Assembly: GCA_035577545.1 (NCBI GenBank)
Contig: DATLVI010000046.1
Location: forward strand, 1 to 64,000
Origin: Verrucomicrobiia bacterium
GTDB taxonomy: Bacteria; Verrucomicrobiota; Verrucomicrobiia; Palsa-1439
Reading direction: 5' to 3'
Length of the DNA stretch: 64,000 nucleotides
Shown here: piece after piece, positions 1 through 7,868 of the stretch
Layout: every line of letters begins with the position of its first letter
How positions within the stretch are numbered: position 1 is the stretch's first letter
The notes under the pieces: generated by a model
Databases searched by the model: none
What the model saw: the letters and a program-made list of their open reading frames with translations, nothing else
Told to the model about the DNA's origin: nothing
Made by a program: the position numbers and the translations under genes

Positions 1-128
1 CATTCGGCACTGCCTTCGGGCTGCGCCTTGGTTTGCGCGTTGGCGCGACCTTCACGAATCCATTGATGCACCTGCTCGACCGTGACCGGGCCGTATTCGC
101 GTCCGTCTGCTCCGATGATTTTATACAT
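1..128 (-). CDS. GYF_2 (DUF4339) domain protein, N-terminal part
   Basis: The frame opens with ATG at 126-128 and runs off the left edge, so only about 42 residues are visible. It begins MYKIIGADGREYGPVTVEQV and continues with a VHQWIREGR stretch. This is the pattern of the GYF_2/DUF4339 domain: Y-x-I-x-G-x-DG-x-EYGPV, then a helix ending in W-I-x-x-G-R. The domain usually sits at the N-terminus of small membrane proteins and is thought to bind peptides. A good Shine-Dalgarno (AAGGAGA) lies just upstream. The gene follows the DUF2752 and DUF4328-like genes on the same strand, a common grouping for such membrane proteins. The C-terminal half and therefore the full architecture cannot be seen. 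Confidence 0.75.
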   Translation of the reverse strand, partial: MYKIIGADGREYGPVTVEQVHQWIREGRANAQTKAQPEGSAE

Positions 129-160
129 GTCGTCTCCTTCGAATTATGCCTGCGCTGGTT

Positions 161-592
161 TTACGGCGCCAACAGGGTGAACGGGTAGACCGGGACGTTT
201 CGCAACACGCCAAACGTCACAACCATCCCCAGCAACACCCATGTCCATTGCGGTTTCCACGTACTCCCACCACGGTCGGTTGTGGCCCACCGATAAAGCC
301 CAAATAGGGCAAGACACGGCAGTGACAAAGTGAAAAGGGCATTCAAACGGAAAGCGATGAGCCAGTGGCCACGGAGTAACTCGTGAAGCGCGCGTGTGGC
401 GCCGCAGCCGGGACAGTAGATTCCCGTCGTGGTATAGAGTGGACAACGTGGCAGGAACACGACGGACGACGGGTCAACCAGAAAGAAAAACGCCGCTGCC
501 GCCACGCCAAGGACCGTCAATATCACAGCCAACGCGATTTGGCGGCGCGTCTGCGTGGTATCGACTGCTATTAGTTGTGGCGTCGTCGACAT
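161..592 (-). CDS. DUF2752 membrane protein
   Basis: This 143-residue protein carries the DUF2752 signature CPGCGATRALHELLRGH at about residues 60-76, followed by hydrophobic helices. There are roughly three membrane segments: one near residues 17-38, one at about 81-101 and one at about 116-134. The two cysteines of CPxC and the following TRA and LLxG residues are the conserved core of the family, whose function is unknown. It lies 21 bases downstream of a small membrane protein gene and 32 bases upstream of a GYF_2 gene on the same strand, so the three are probably cotranscribed. The family assignment is firm, but no biochemical role can be inferred. Confidence 0.85.
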   Translation of the reverse strand: MSTTPQLIAVDTTQTRRQIALAVILTVLGVAAAAFFFLVDPSSVVFLPRCPLYTTTGIYCPGCGATRALHELLRGHWLIAFRLNALFTLSLPCLALFGLYRWATTDRGGSTWKPQWTWVLLGMVVTFGVLRNVPVYPFTLLAP

Positions 593-613
593 GAGACGAT
601 CACTGTCGAGGCA

Positions 614-1057
614 TCACGCTGGCAGCGGTGGCGCGACCAGTTTGTTTGAGTACTCGCCAATTTTCACCCAATATACGATCCAGCACACCAGCGCGCCCGG
701 ACCCATGAGACAGTTGACATAGGGAATCACGCAGAAGACCGAGGTAATGCACATAGCGAGGCCGATCGCCTGCCCGGGTTGTTCCTCGGCGATGATGCCA
801 CGTTTCTTGAATTCGGCGCCCAGCGATTTGGCTACATTGATCACCACGAAAAACTGCCAGACGATGTTGAAGCAGGGGATGAAACTTAGCCAGACGAGCG
901 CCGGGTCCATGGCGCGGGATTCGGGTGAACAGCGATTCAGGGCGCGGTACAGCGTCAACAAATAGAAAACCTTTACGGTCACCGCGATCGCAATGAATAC
1001 GAGAATTCCCAGCACACCAACGGCAGCAACCAACGCGTGGAATCTATGGGGGACCAT
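614..1057 (-). CDS. small multi-pass membrane protein (DUF4328-like)
   Basis: A 147-residue protein with about three hydrophobic segments: residues 10-37, 50-75 around a P-C-F-N-I-V-W motif, and 95-130. The layout is a long N-terminal helix, then W-L-S-F-I-P-C-F-N-I-V-W-Q, then a terminal K-I-G-E-Y-S-N-K tail. It resembles DUF4328-type membrane proteins, often found beside GYF_2 proteins as here, but I call this only a resemblance. The start has a clear Shine-Dalgarno (AGGAGA, 7 bases before ATG). It is 51 bases downstream of obgE and probably shares its transcript. Function unknown. Confidence 0.7.
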   Translation of the reverse strand: MVPHRFHALVAAVGVLGILVFIAIAVTVKVFYLLTLYRALNRCSPESRAMDPALVWLSFIPCFNIVWQFFVVINVAKSLGAEFKKRGIIAEEQPGQAIGLAMCITSVFCVIPYVNCLMGPGALVCWIVYWVKIGEYSNKLVAPPLPA

Positions 1058-1108
1058 TTGTCTTCTCCTGGCTCAGTACCGGCTTCTCCACGGGAAACGG
1101 ATGTCAGG

Positions 1109-2347
1109 CTACGACAGCGCCTTGTGCAACTCCAGCTTTAATTTCTCCAGCCCGACACCGTCCAGCGCCGAAATCTCCAGCACGCGGATACCGGGACGCG
1201 CCGCCTTGGTTGGCTTTTTTGTGGAAGCCTTCTTTTTGACGGCACGCGGCGCGGTTGTTGCCTTGCGCTTGAAGGCGGTGAGATTCTTCTTTGCTTCCGG
1301 CAGGTCCATTTTATTGGCGACGATGAGCCGCTTTTTCTCCAAGATCTCCGGATTGTACATTTTCAGTTCCGCCAGCAGTTGCCGGTAATCCTCGCGCGGA
1401 TCGCGGTTATCGACGCCCGCCATGTCGATGATCACTACCAGTAGCTGGCAGCGTTCGATGTGCCGCAGGAAATCGTGGCCGAGACCGCGCCCGTTGTGCG
1501 CGCCCTCGATCAATCCCGGAATGTCCGCAATGCGAATGCGCGTGTAGTTGTCGTATTGGAGGATCCCCACGTTGGGTGTCAGCGTCGTGAACGGATACGG
1601 CGCGACTTTGGGATGCGCATTGGTAATCTGGGAAATGAGCGTCGATTTGCCCGCGTTGGGAAAACCCACCAACCCGACGTCGGCTAGAGTCTTCAATTCC
1701 AGTTCGACGCCCAGTTGCTCGCCCGGCTCGCCGTACTCGAACTCGCGCGGCGCCTGGTGCGTCGAGCTTTTGAACACCGCGTTGCCGCGTCCGCCGCGTC
1801 CGCCCTTCGCCAAGATGAAGCGCTGCCCGTCCTCCACGAGATCGACGATCAATTCCTTCCCCGTATCCAACGGCGGAAGATCATCAACATCGATGGTCTC
1901 AATCGGGGTAGGGGGCGCGGCCTTCTGCGCCTCGGCCAGTTGTTTCGCCCGTCCCGGCGTGAACGGCATGCCGACGGTTTGGCTCGGGTCAAACTCTTCC
2001 GTCGCCGCCGCCGGGTGATAATTCGACGGCGCGCGTTTCTTAATGGGCACCGTCAGGCGAAATACCTGCGTGCCGATGGGCACTCGCACAAGGATGTCCT
2101 TCGCGCTGCGCCCGAAACAATTCTTCCCGCGTCCGTGCACGCCATGTTTGGCCACGACGCGCGGCTGGTAATAGAAATCAGAAAGATCAGAGAGATTTTT
2201 GTCCGCCATCAATACAATGTCGCCGCCCTTGCCGCCGTCGCCGCCATCCGGCCCGCCCCGATCGACATATTTCTCGCGCCGAAACGAAACGCACCCGTTC
2301 CCCCCATCCCCCGCCTTGACGCGAATTTTGACCTTATCGACGAACAT
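1109..2347 (-). CDS. obgE: GTPase Obg/CgtA, with two lineage-specific insertions
   Basis: Obg is an essential ribosome-associated GTPase acting in 50S maturation and stress control. The start is placed at the canonical MFVDKVKIRV; an in-frame TTG 36 bases upstream would add 12 residues. The glycine-rich Obg fold covers residues 1-220, with the G domain after it: P-loop GFPNAGKST at 228-236, DIPGLIEGA at 275-283, NKMD at 345-348 and SAL near 393. Two insertions stand out. About 65 residues (roughly 97-162, Pro/Ala-rich with acidic patches) interrupt the Obg fold where most homologues have a short turn. A Lys/Ala-rich stretch at 356-384 lies between the G4 and G5 motifs. At 412 residues it has no long C-terminal OCT domain. 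Confidence 0.95.
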   Translation of the reverse strand: MFVDKVKIRVKAGDGGNGCVSFRREKYVDRGGPDGGDGGKGGDIVLMADKNLSDLSDFYYQPRVVAKHGVHGRGKNCFGRSAKDILVRVPIGTQVFRLTVPIKKRAPSNYHPAAATEEFDPSQTVGMPFTPGRAKQLAEAQKAAPPTPIETIDVDDLPPLDTGKELIVDLVEDGQRFILAKGGRGGRGNAVFKSSTHQAPREFEYGEPGEQLGVELELKTLADVGLVGFPNAGKSTLISQITNAHPKVAPYPFTTLTPNVGILQYDNYTRIRIADIPGLIEGAHNGRGLGHDFLRHIERCQLLVVIIDMAGVDNRDPREDYRQLLAELKMYNPEILEKKRLIVANKMDLPEAKKNLTAFKRKATTAPRAVKKKASTKKPTKAARPGIRVLEISALDGVGLEKLKLELHKALS

Positions 2348-2388
2348 AGAGGCTACACTACAGTAGCCATCTTCGTGGAGCAAGGTTG

Positions 2389-3045
2389 CTACTGGACAGG
2401 AGCCTGATCAGTTCGCCACGCAACGTGACCATCGCCGTAGAGGATCCAGCGTCCAAAACGGTGATTTGAGAACGGTTCGGTCACAATGGCTGTGTCCATG
2501 GTTTCTTCGGTATCCCATTTTTTTCCGCCGAGAACAATTTGATAGCTCGGATGAAGACGATCTTTGGCGGAGGGGCAAATGAGCAACTCATCCAGATTTG
2601 TAGCATACGGTCGCAGGTCGTCAAACGTGCGTGGGATGCTCCCGTCGTGCTCCTTCGCATAAAAGTCTATGGCCGAACCAATCTGCTTCATGTTGTTGAG
2701 GCACTGAACTCGACGTTGATACTCTCGGGGGCCCTTGGCTTGCGGCAAAATCATGGTTGCCCAAAGCAGAAGTGAAACTCCACCCGTAAATAGACCCGCA
2801 ATAGCCAGCCCTCGGCCTTTGATTCTTCCATACGACCTGCGGATTTTATTCAATGCGATAATTCCGAAAGCGAGCGCGAGTGGCACTGCGGTCATTGAAA
2901 TGATGATACCGACAGACACACCGAGTCCTCCAAAAGCGTAATCGAGAGTCAATGCAAGGATAGGAGGAATGCCTAGAATCCCCAAAACCAAACTTGCGAT
3001 AGCTAGACGCGATGCTTTAATCGGTGGGGACAATTCATCGTTCAC
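2389..3045 (-). CDS. DUF4190 membrane domain fused to a pseudopilin head (copy 2)
   Basis: A 218-residue protein starting at GTG with a good Shine-Dalgarno (AAAGGAG). The N-terminal half has the DUF4190 pattern: A-I-A-S-L-V-L-G-I-L-G at 16-26, a long hydrophobic stretch, a G-R-G-L-A-I-A-G repeat and a further membrane segment. The C-terminal half resembles the head of type II pseudopilins of the DUF1559/H-X9-DG class: C-L-N-N-M-K-Q-I-G at about 114-122, L-L-I-C-P-S-A-K near 153-160, and a final Y-G-D-G-H-V. The usual prepilin cleavage motif (G-F-T-L-I-E) is absent, so the head is carried by a multi-pass anchor. It is a tandem paralogue of the next gene. Function unknown. Confidence 0.8.
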   Translation of the reverse strand: MNDELSPPIKASRLAIASLVLGILGIPPILALTLDYAFGGLGVSVGIIISMTAVPLALAFGIIALNKIRRSYGRIKGRGLAIAGLFTGGVSLLLWATMILPQAKGPREYQRRVQCLNNMKQIGSAIDFYAKEHDGSIPRTFDDLRPYATNLDELLICPSAKDRLHPSYQIVLGGKKWDTEETMDTAIVTEPFSNHRFGRWILYGDGHVAWRTDQAPVQ

Positions 3046-3071
3046 AATCGCGTCTCCTTTCGATTGGTCGG

Positions 3072-3701
3072 TCAGTCGTTCCGCCGCTGGCGCAGGAACT
3101 CCACATGCCCGTCTCCGTACAGCGCATTGTACCCGAAGCGGTGATTTGTCGCCAACTCTGTCACGGCAATCTCTTTCCAGATTCCCTGATCATTCCATTT
3201 CTGTCCGCCGAGTAGGATTCGATAACTGGGGTTACTCGTGTTTTTGGCGGAAGGGCAAATCAGCAGCTTATCCAAATTGCTGTTATATGGGCGCAGGTCA
3301 TTAAACTCCTTCGGGATGAATCCATCATGCTCGGCCGAATACAGACCGGTAGCCATGCCGATTTGCCGCAGGTTGTTCATGCACATTACCACGCGCGCCT
3401 TTTGGCGCGCGGCGCTTAGCGCGGGCAGGAGCATGGCGGCCATCATGGGAATCATGACCAGGCCGACGCCGCCAAGAACGATGCCGGCAATGGCCTGTCC
3501 CTGGCCTTTGACGGTGCCGCTGGATTTATTGATTTGATTGAGCGCCAGGACGCCCAAGATGACCGCGAGGATGGCGCCCACGACGGGCAGAATGCATATG
3601 AGGCCAAGAATCCCGAGAACCAAACTGGCAATGGCCAGTCCGCTGGTTTTGGCTGACGGCGCTACAGTGGCAGGCGGAATGGGGGGAACCTGATCATTCA
3701 C
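3072..3701 (-). CDS. DUF4190 membrane domain fused to a pseudopilin head (copy 1)
   Basis: A 209-residue paralogue of its downstream neighbour, 26 bases apart on the same strand, also starting at GTG with a strong Shine-Dalgarno (AGGAGG). Residues 20-110 form the DUF4190 part, with the S-G-L-A-I-A-S-L-V-L-G-I-L-G and G-Q-A-I-A-G-I-V-L-G-G segments. The C-terminal part has C-M-N-N-L-R-Q-I-G, C-P-S-A-K and Y-G-D-G-H-V. These are the landmarks of the soluble head in DUF1559-type pseudopilins, which are abundant in PVC bacteria. No N-terminal prepilin leader is present. The two copies differ over much of their length, so the duplication is not recent. Role unknown; surface display or sensing is only a guess. 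Confidence 0.8.
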   Translation of the reverse strand: MNDQVPPIPPATVAPSAKTSGLAIASLVLGILGLICILPVVGAILAVILGVLALNQINKSSGTVKGQGQAIAGIVLGGVGLVMIPMMAAMLLPALSAARQKARVVMCMNNLRQIGMATGLYSAEHDGFIPKEFNDLRPYNSNLDKLLICPSAKNTSNPSYRILLGGQKWNDQGIWKEIAVTELATNHRFGYNALYGDGHVEFLRQRRND

Positions 3702-3766
3702 AGTGAAGGCCTCCTGTTAGGGTTGCTGCGCTTATAGCAGATTGCGCTGGTTGCGGCAATGCTACG

Positions 3767-4750
3767 CTAGGCCTTCCGCTGCACGAGCACCTTGAACGTG
3801 CGCCCCATCAACTCGGGATGGAGGAGTTGATGAATGGCCGCGCGCTCCTTGCTCGGCTGGCCGGCGGTGCGTTCGACGATCTCGGCAATCTCCGATTCAC
3901 CGATCTGCAAGAGGTAGTGCGACTGGTCGGTGAACAGCACGGTTTCCAGCCCGAGCTTCTTGCCATGTTCCATAAGCGATGTGAATTCGACGTGCGCTGT
4001 GATGTCCTGCTCGCCGATGTTCGCGTAGGGATTTGCGCTCTTCACGTGCTGGTGATAGCAAAGCAGCGTGCCGTCGCGATGGTGCGGCGCAAAATAATCG
4101 TTTCGCTCGTAACCGTAGTCGATGGTGACGATCCACCCGCGTTTCAACCGTCGCGCCACTTCCGCCAGCCAATCGAGCGCCCGCAAATTCACCTCGGAGC
4201 GGTAACCTTCCATATACTTGATGGGCAGATCGCGCAGGTACTCGGCGAGTCGGGGCGTCGAAAGCGGTCCTAGCACTTCCTTTAGATCCGCATCGACGTA
4301 CACCTCCTGCCACGCTGCATCTTTCGCCTGCACCAGATGAACCGGCAACGCATCCAGGAATTCATTCGAGAACACGCAACCGACAATCGAGTCGGGCAGG
4401 GGATCGCCGGTCTCGACGATGCGGTAAGACAAATCCGGCGCTGCGGCGAGGACATCGGTGCGCAACTGGCCTCGATGTCCGCCAAACTCCACGACTTCAA
4501 ATTCCGGCGGGTTTCCCAATTCTTCACGGAACTTCACAAACTCCTTCGCCAGAATCTTCCCAAACAACGGCCCCACACTTACGCTGGTGAAGTAATCGCC
4601 TTTCTTGCCAATGCGTTCACGCCCGCTGGTGTAATAGCCGTATTGCAGATGGTACAACGCCAGTTCCATGAACCGCGCAAACGTGATCCGTCCGTCGTGC
4701 GCCTCCATTTCGCGCCGAATTTCACGAAGTAAATCGGGGTGACCATCCAC
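3767..4750 (-). CDS. SAM-dependent methyltransferase, MidA/NDUFAF7 family
   Basis: The family (COG1565) includes NDUFAF7, which in mitochondria symmetrically dimethylates an arginine of the NuoD-homologous subunit NDUFS2 during complex I assembly. Family landmarks are clear: I-T-F-A-R-F-M-E-L-A-L-Y-H near the N-terminus, Y-G-Y-Y, the G-D-Y-F-T-S-V-S-V-G-P-L-F-G segment, and the SAM-binding region F-E-V-V-E-F-G-G-H-R-G-Q-L. A further F-S-N-E-F-L-D-A-L-P-V-H motif and W-I-V-T-I-D-Y-G-Y-E follow. I place the start at GTG 4750, just before the conserved N-terminus; the open frame extends to a TTG at 4804, and neither has a clear ribosome site. The gene is divergent from the nuo operon, which fits a role in complex I assembly. 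Confidence 0.85.
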   Translation of the reverse strand: MDGHPDLLREIRREMEAHDGRITFARFMELALYHLQYGYYTSGRERIGKKGDYFTSVSVGPLFGKILAKEFVKFREELGNPPEFEVVEFGGHRGQLRTDVLAAAPDLSYRIVETGDPLPDSIVGCVFSNEFLDALPVHLVQAKDAAWQEVYVDADLKEVLGPLSTPRLAEYLRDLPIKYMEGYRSEVNLRALDWLAEVARRLKRGWIVTIDYGYERNDYFAPHHRDGTLLCYHQHVKSANPYANIGEQDITAHVEFTSLMEHGKKLGLETVLFTDQSHYLLQIGESEIAEIVERTAGQPSKERAAIHQLLHPELMGRTFKVLVQRKA

Positions 4751-4828
4751 GCGACAACGATAGCTGAGCGGCGGGCATTGCTGAAGACGAAAGAACACTT
4801 GCAAGCCGGATTGGTTTTGGTAGTTTCC

Positions 4829-4846
4829 TTGTGAAATATGTCACAA
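4829..4846. promoter_or_regulatory. CRP-type palindromic operator upstream of nuoA
   Basis: The 18 bases TTGTGAAATATGTCACAA form a perfect two-fold palindrome TTGTGA-N6-TCACAA. This matches the CRP consensus TGTGA-N6-TCACA exactly in both arms. It lies in the divergent gap between the MidA-like gene and nuoA, centred about 50 bases before the nuoA ATG. The FNR consensus (TTGAT-N4-ATCAA) does not fit. No regulator gene is visible in the window, so the binding protein is unknown. The sequence match is certain; its use as an operator is inferred. Confidence 0.6.
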
Positions 4847-4887
4847 AGTCCGGCCCCCGGGCGTGAGGGGCGGAGGTGGCTCTTTTA

Positions 4888-5373
4888 ATGGTCGAGCAAT
4901 TACAAGAATACATCCCGGTTGGGCTTTTGTTACTGGTCGCGATTGGACTCGCCGCCGGAATGATGCTGACGCCCCTGATTATCGGCAAGCCGCGCGTCCA
5001 TGATGCGGTCAAGGACAGTGCTTACGAGTGCGGCCTGCCGCCCATGACCGAGGCGCGCACCCGCTTCAGCGTGAAATTCTACGTGATCGCGATGTTGTTC
5101 ATCCTGTTCGACATCGAAGTGGTCTTCATGCTCGGCTGGGGAGCGGTTTTTCGCGACATGATCCGACCCGTCGCCGAAGGCGGGATTGGAATCAACATGC
5201 TGCTGGGCGCGGTGCTGTTCCTGGGAATCCTTGAAGTTGGTCACATTTACGCCTGGAAGAAAGGCGCGCTCGATTGGGCGCCCAAAAAAGACCTGTCGAG
5301 TGAACCGGCGGCCTCCGTCCCGGAGCCGAGAATGCCGGAGTTGAAGAAAAAAGCCGAACTGGTGACTTCATGA
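4888..5373 (+). CDS. nuoA: NADH-quinone oxidoreductase subunit A
   Basis: NuoA is a small membrane subunit of complex I at the quinone-site end of the membrane arm. Residues run through a first membrane helix, then the conserved loop Y-E-C-G-L-P-P-M. The next segment has the family motif [20 protein letters not shown], followed by a third helix with [18 protein letters not shown] start it at ATG 4888, 11 bases after GGAGG (4872-4876); an in-frame GTG at 4876 overlaps that site and is unlikely. The 161-residue length includes a Pro/Lys-rich tail of about 30 residues beyond the usual end. It is the first gene of the 14-gene operon and overlaps nuoB by ATGA. Confidence 0.96.
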   Translation: MVEQLQEYIPVGLLLLVAIGLAAGMMLTPLIIGKPRVHDAVKDSAYECGLPPMTEARTRFSVKFYVIAMLFILFDIEVVFMLGWGAVFRDMIRPVAEGGIGINMLLGAVLFLGILEVGHIYAWKKGALDWAPKKDLSSEPAASVPEPRMPELKKKAELVTS

Positions 5374-5957
5374 TTCAACGCGTCGAAACTGGTTTTGACC
5401 CCAAGGTGGAGGGGCGCGACCTCATTGTCACGCGCGCGGATGCCGCCATTGACTGGGTCCGCAAGAATTCCTGCTGGCCCATGCCGATGGGACTGGCTTG
5501 TTGCGCCATTGAATTGATGGCCGTGGGCGCGAGCCGGTTCGATATCGCGCGGTTCGGCGCCGAAGTGATGCGTTTCTCGCCGCGGCAATCCGACCTGATG
5601 ATTGTGGCCGGAACCTGCGTTTACAAAATGGCCGGCGTGGTCAAACGCGTGTGGGACCAGATGCCCAATCCGAAATGGTGCATCGCGATGGGCGCGTGCG
5701 CCAGCACCGGCGGCATGTATCGTAGCTACGCAGTCGTGCAGGGTGTGGATCATTTTCTGCCGGTGGACGTGTATATCTCCGGTTGCCCGCCGCGGCCCGA
5801 AGCGTTGTTGGAAGGCCTGATGGCCATCCAGCGCAAGATCGCGCAGGAAAGGGCGATCGGGAACATGAAACAGACCGAGGGCAAACCCGGGTTGTGGTCG
5901 CCCGTGACCGGGCCGGTCATCGTGCGCGGTGAGTACGCGCCGAAGTTGAAGGGCTGA
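5370..5957 (+). CDS. nuoB: NADH-quinone oxidoreductase subunit B
   Basis: NuoB carries cluster N2, the last iron-sulfur centre before quinone. The four ligands are visible: the adjacent C44-C45 in G-L-A-C-C-A-I-E, C110 in M-G-A-C-A-S-T-G-G, and C139 in [11 protein letters not shown]. Other family landmarks are [15 protein letters not shown] and [10 protein letters not shown]. At 195 residues the length is normal. Its ATG overlaps the nuoA stop, indicating translational coupling. The loop G-T-C-V-Y-K-M-A has an extra cysteine compared with the common G-T-V-T form; whether it matters is unknown. Confidence 0.97.
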   Translation: MIQRVETGFDPKVEGRDLIVTRADAAIDWVRKNSCWPMPMGLACCAIELMAVGASRFDIARFGAEVMRFSPRQSDLMIVAGTCVYKMAGVVKRVWDQMPNPKWCIAMGACASTGGMYRSYAVVQGVDHFLPVDVYISGCPPRPEALLEGLMAIQRKIAQERAIGNMKQTEGKPGLWSPVTGPVIVRGEYAPKLKG

Positions 5958-5964
5958 TGATCCG

Positions 5965-6597
5965 ATGACACCGCAAACCGCCATCGATCGGTTGAAAGCG
6001 CAATACCGCGACTCCATTTCCGCGCCCGTCGAATTTCGCGGCGAGTTTACCATTACTGTGCCACGCGTGAAGATCGCGGCCATCTGCCAATTCCTCAAGA
6101 CGGAATGCGATTTTGACATGCTGACGGATCTGTCGGGCGTGGACAATTACGGTGAAGACCCCCGCTATGAGGTCGACTACCTCCTGTACTCGTTGGAGCA
6201 CCGTTGCCGTTTGCGGCTGAAGGTGCCTGTGTCCGAAGAGGACATGATCGTGGACAGCGTCACCAGCGTCTGGGGCACGGCGAACTGGCACGAGCGTGAG
6301 GCATTCGACATGTTCGGCATCCGTTTCCGCAATCATCCGAACCTCAAGCGGATTCTTATGTGGGAAGGTTACCCGTACTACCCGTTGCGAAAAGATTTCC
6401 CGCTGGCAGGTATCCCGACGGAACTACCTGAAACGGCCGTGAATGCCGACACGGTTCGCTCCGCGCCCATGCTGGGTGGCCCGTTCGTGGCCGCGAGCGG
6501 GACGCGCAGTTCGATTCGCCGCGAGCCGCGCCAGACCGACACCATTGCCGAGCAGCAGGATAACCTGGCGAACCCGACAAAGAAGGAATCGGTTTGA
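5965..6597 (+). CDS. nuoC: NADH-quinone oxidoreductase subunit C
   Basis: NuoC (30-kDa subunit homologue) is a peripheral-arm subunit that packs against NuoD. The C-terminal signature is intact: W-H-E-R-E-A-F-D-M-F-G-I-R-F at about residues 110-123, followed by N-H-P-N-L-K-R-I-L and Y-Y-P-L-R-K-D-F-P-L. After this, residues 150-210 form a low-complexity Ser/Thr/Arg tail beyond the usual end. NuoC and NuoD are separate here, unlike the fused NuoCD of Escherichia coli. The gene starts 7 bases after the nuoB stop and ends 16 bases before the nuoD start. Confidence 0.96.
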   Translation: MTPQTAIDRLKAQYRDSISAPVEFRGEFTITVPRVKIAAICQFLKTECDFDMLTDLSGVDNYGEDPRYEVDYLLYSLEHRCRLRLKVPVSEEDMIVDSVTSVWGTANWHEREAFDMFGIRFRNHPNLKRILMWEGYPYYPLRKDFPLAGIPTELPETAVNADTVRSAPMLGGPFVAASGTRSSIRREPRQTDTIAEQQDNLANPTKKESV

Positions 6598-6613
6598 ATT
6601 ACCGCCGCGAGAC

Positions 6614-7852
6614 ATGACGACACGACACGAGATGGAGTTGATCGATTCCGCCTCCCGCGCGCAAGTGGCCATGGACGAAGCGCTGGGCGGCGAGAAGATG
6701 ATCATCAACATGGGGCCGCAGCACCCCAGCACGCACGGGGTCTTGCGCGTGGTGCTGGAGTTGGACGGCGAGGAAGTCGTCAACGTCTGGCCCGATGTCG
6801 GCTACCTGCACCGTGGCGACGAGAAAATCGCCGAGAACATGACGTACACGCAGTTCATCCCGTACACTGACCGCCTCGACTATCTCGCGCCGCTGGCAAA
6901 CAACGTGACCTACGCGTACGCAGTCGAAAAATTGCTCGGCATGGACGTGCCGCCGCGTTGCAAATACATCCGCGTGATTTGCGCCGAGTTGGCGCGCATC
7001 AGTTCGCACCTGCTTGGTGTCGGGGCTTTCAGCATGGACATCGGCGCGATGACGGTTTTTCTCTACCTATTTCGCGAGCGGGAAAAGATTTACGACCTGG
7101 CCGAATGCATCAGCGGTGCACGGTTTACGACCAGCTACACCCGCATCGGCGGTTTGGCGCGGGACCTGACGCCGGAGTTTGTCCCGATGCTTCGCGAGTT
7201 TCTCAAGGAATTCCCGGCGACTATCGATGAAACCGACAAATTGCTGACGCGCAATCGCATTTTCTGCGACCGCACCCGCGGTATCGGGGTGTTGACGAAG
7301 GCGGACGCGATCGACCTCGGCGTCACGGGCCCGTGTTTGCGCGGCTCAGGCGTCGATTGGGACATCCGCAAGTCGCACCCGTACAGTTCGTATGAGGATT
7401 TCGACTTTGAAGTGCCAGTCGGCACCGTGGGCGACAGTTACGACCGTTATCTCTGCCGTATGGAAGAGATGCGCCAGAGCGTCCGTATTTTACAGCAGGC
7501 CGTTGATAATCTGCCCGACGGCCCCGTGAATTCACCGGACGCAAAGATCCTGCTACCCGACAAGGAGGCCGTGCTGACGAAAATGGAGGAGTTGATCCAC
7601 CACTTCATCAACGTCACGGAAGGTATCAATGCGCCTCCGGGCGAAGTTTATTTCTCGGCGGAGAACCCGAAAGGCGAACTGGGGTTTTACATCGTCAGCA
7701 AAGGCGGCGGGACACCACACCGATTAAAGATTCGCGCGCCATCCTTCGTGAATTTGCAAGCGCTGCCCGTGATGGCGCGAGGCCACATGATGAGTGACAT
7801 GGTCACCATCCTCGCCAGCATCGATTTCGTGATGGGGGAGTGCGACCGGTGA
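6614..7852 (+). CDS. nuoD: NADH-quinone oxidoreductase subunit D
   Basis: NuoD forms the quinone-binding pocket with NuoB. The start is placed at ATG 6614 because the upstream in-frame sequence overlaps nuoC and is not NuoD-like; this gives 412 residues. Landmarks: N-M-G-P-Q-H-P-S-T-H-G-V-L-R at 32-45, the G-Y-L-H-R-G-D-E-K loop at 63-71, and Y-T-D-R-L-D-Y at 84-90, which holds the residues near the quinone head group. The arginine of HRG (R67) is the counterpart of the mitochondrial NDUFS2 arginine that NDUFAF7 dimethylates. A MidA/NDUFAF7-like gene sits divergently upstream of this operon. Confidence 0.97.
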   Translation: MTTRHEMELIDSASRAQVAMDEALGGEKMIINMGPQHPSTHGVLRVVLELDGEEVVNVWPDVGYLHRGDEKIAENMTYTQFIPYTDRLDYLAPLANNVTYAYAVEKLLGMDVPPRCKYIRVICAELARISSHLLGVGAFSMDIGAMTVFLYLFREREKIYDLAECISGARFTTSYTRIGGLARDLTPEFVPMLREFLKEFPATIDETDKLLTRNRIFCDRTRGIGVLTKADAIDLGVTGPCLRGSGVDWDIRKSHPYSSYEDFDFEVPVGTVGDSYDRYLCRMEEMRQSVRILQQAVDNLPDGPVNSPDAKILLPDKEAVLTKMEELIHHFINVTEGINAPPGEVYFSAENPKGELGFYIVSKGGGTPHRLKIRAPSFVNLQALPVMARGHMMSDMVTILASIDFVMGECDR

Positions 7853-7868
7853 GATTTTTGGATTTCTA

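Noticed and set aside
1715-2407. 230-codon plus-strand open frame
   Set aside because: Antisense to obgE, Arg/Leu-rich, no ribosome site or family.
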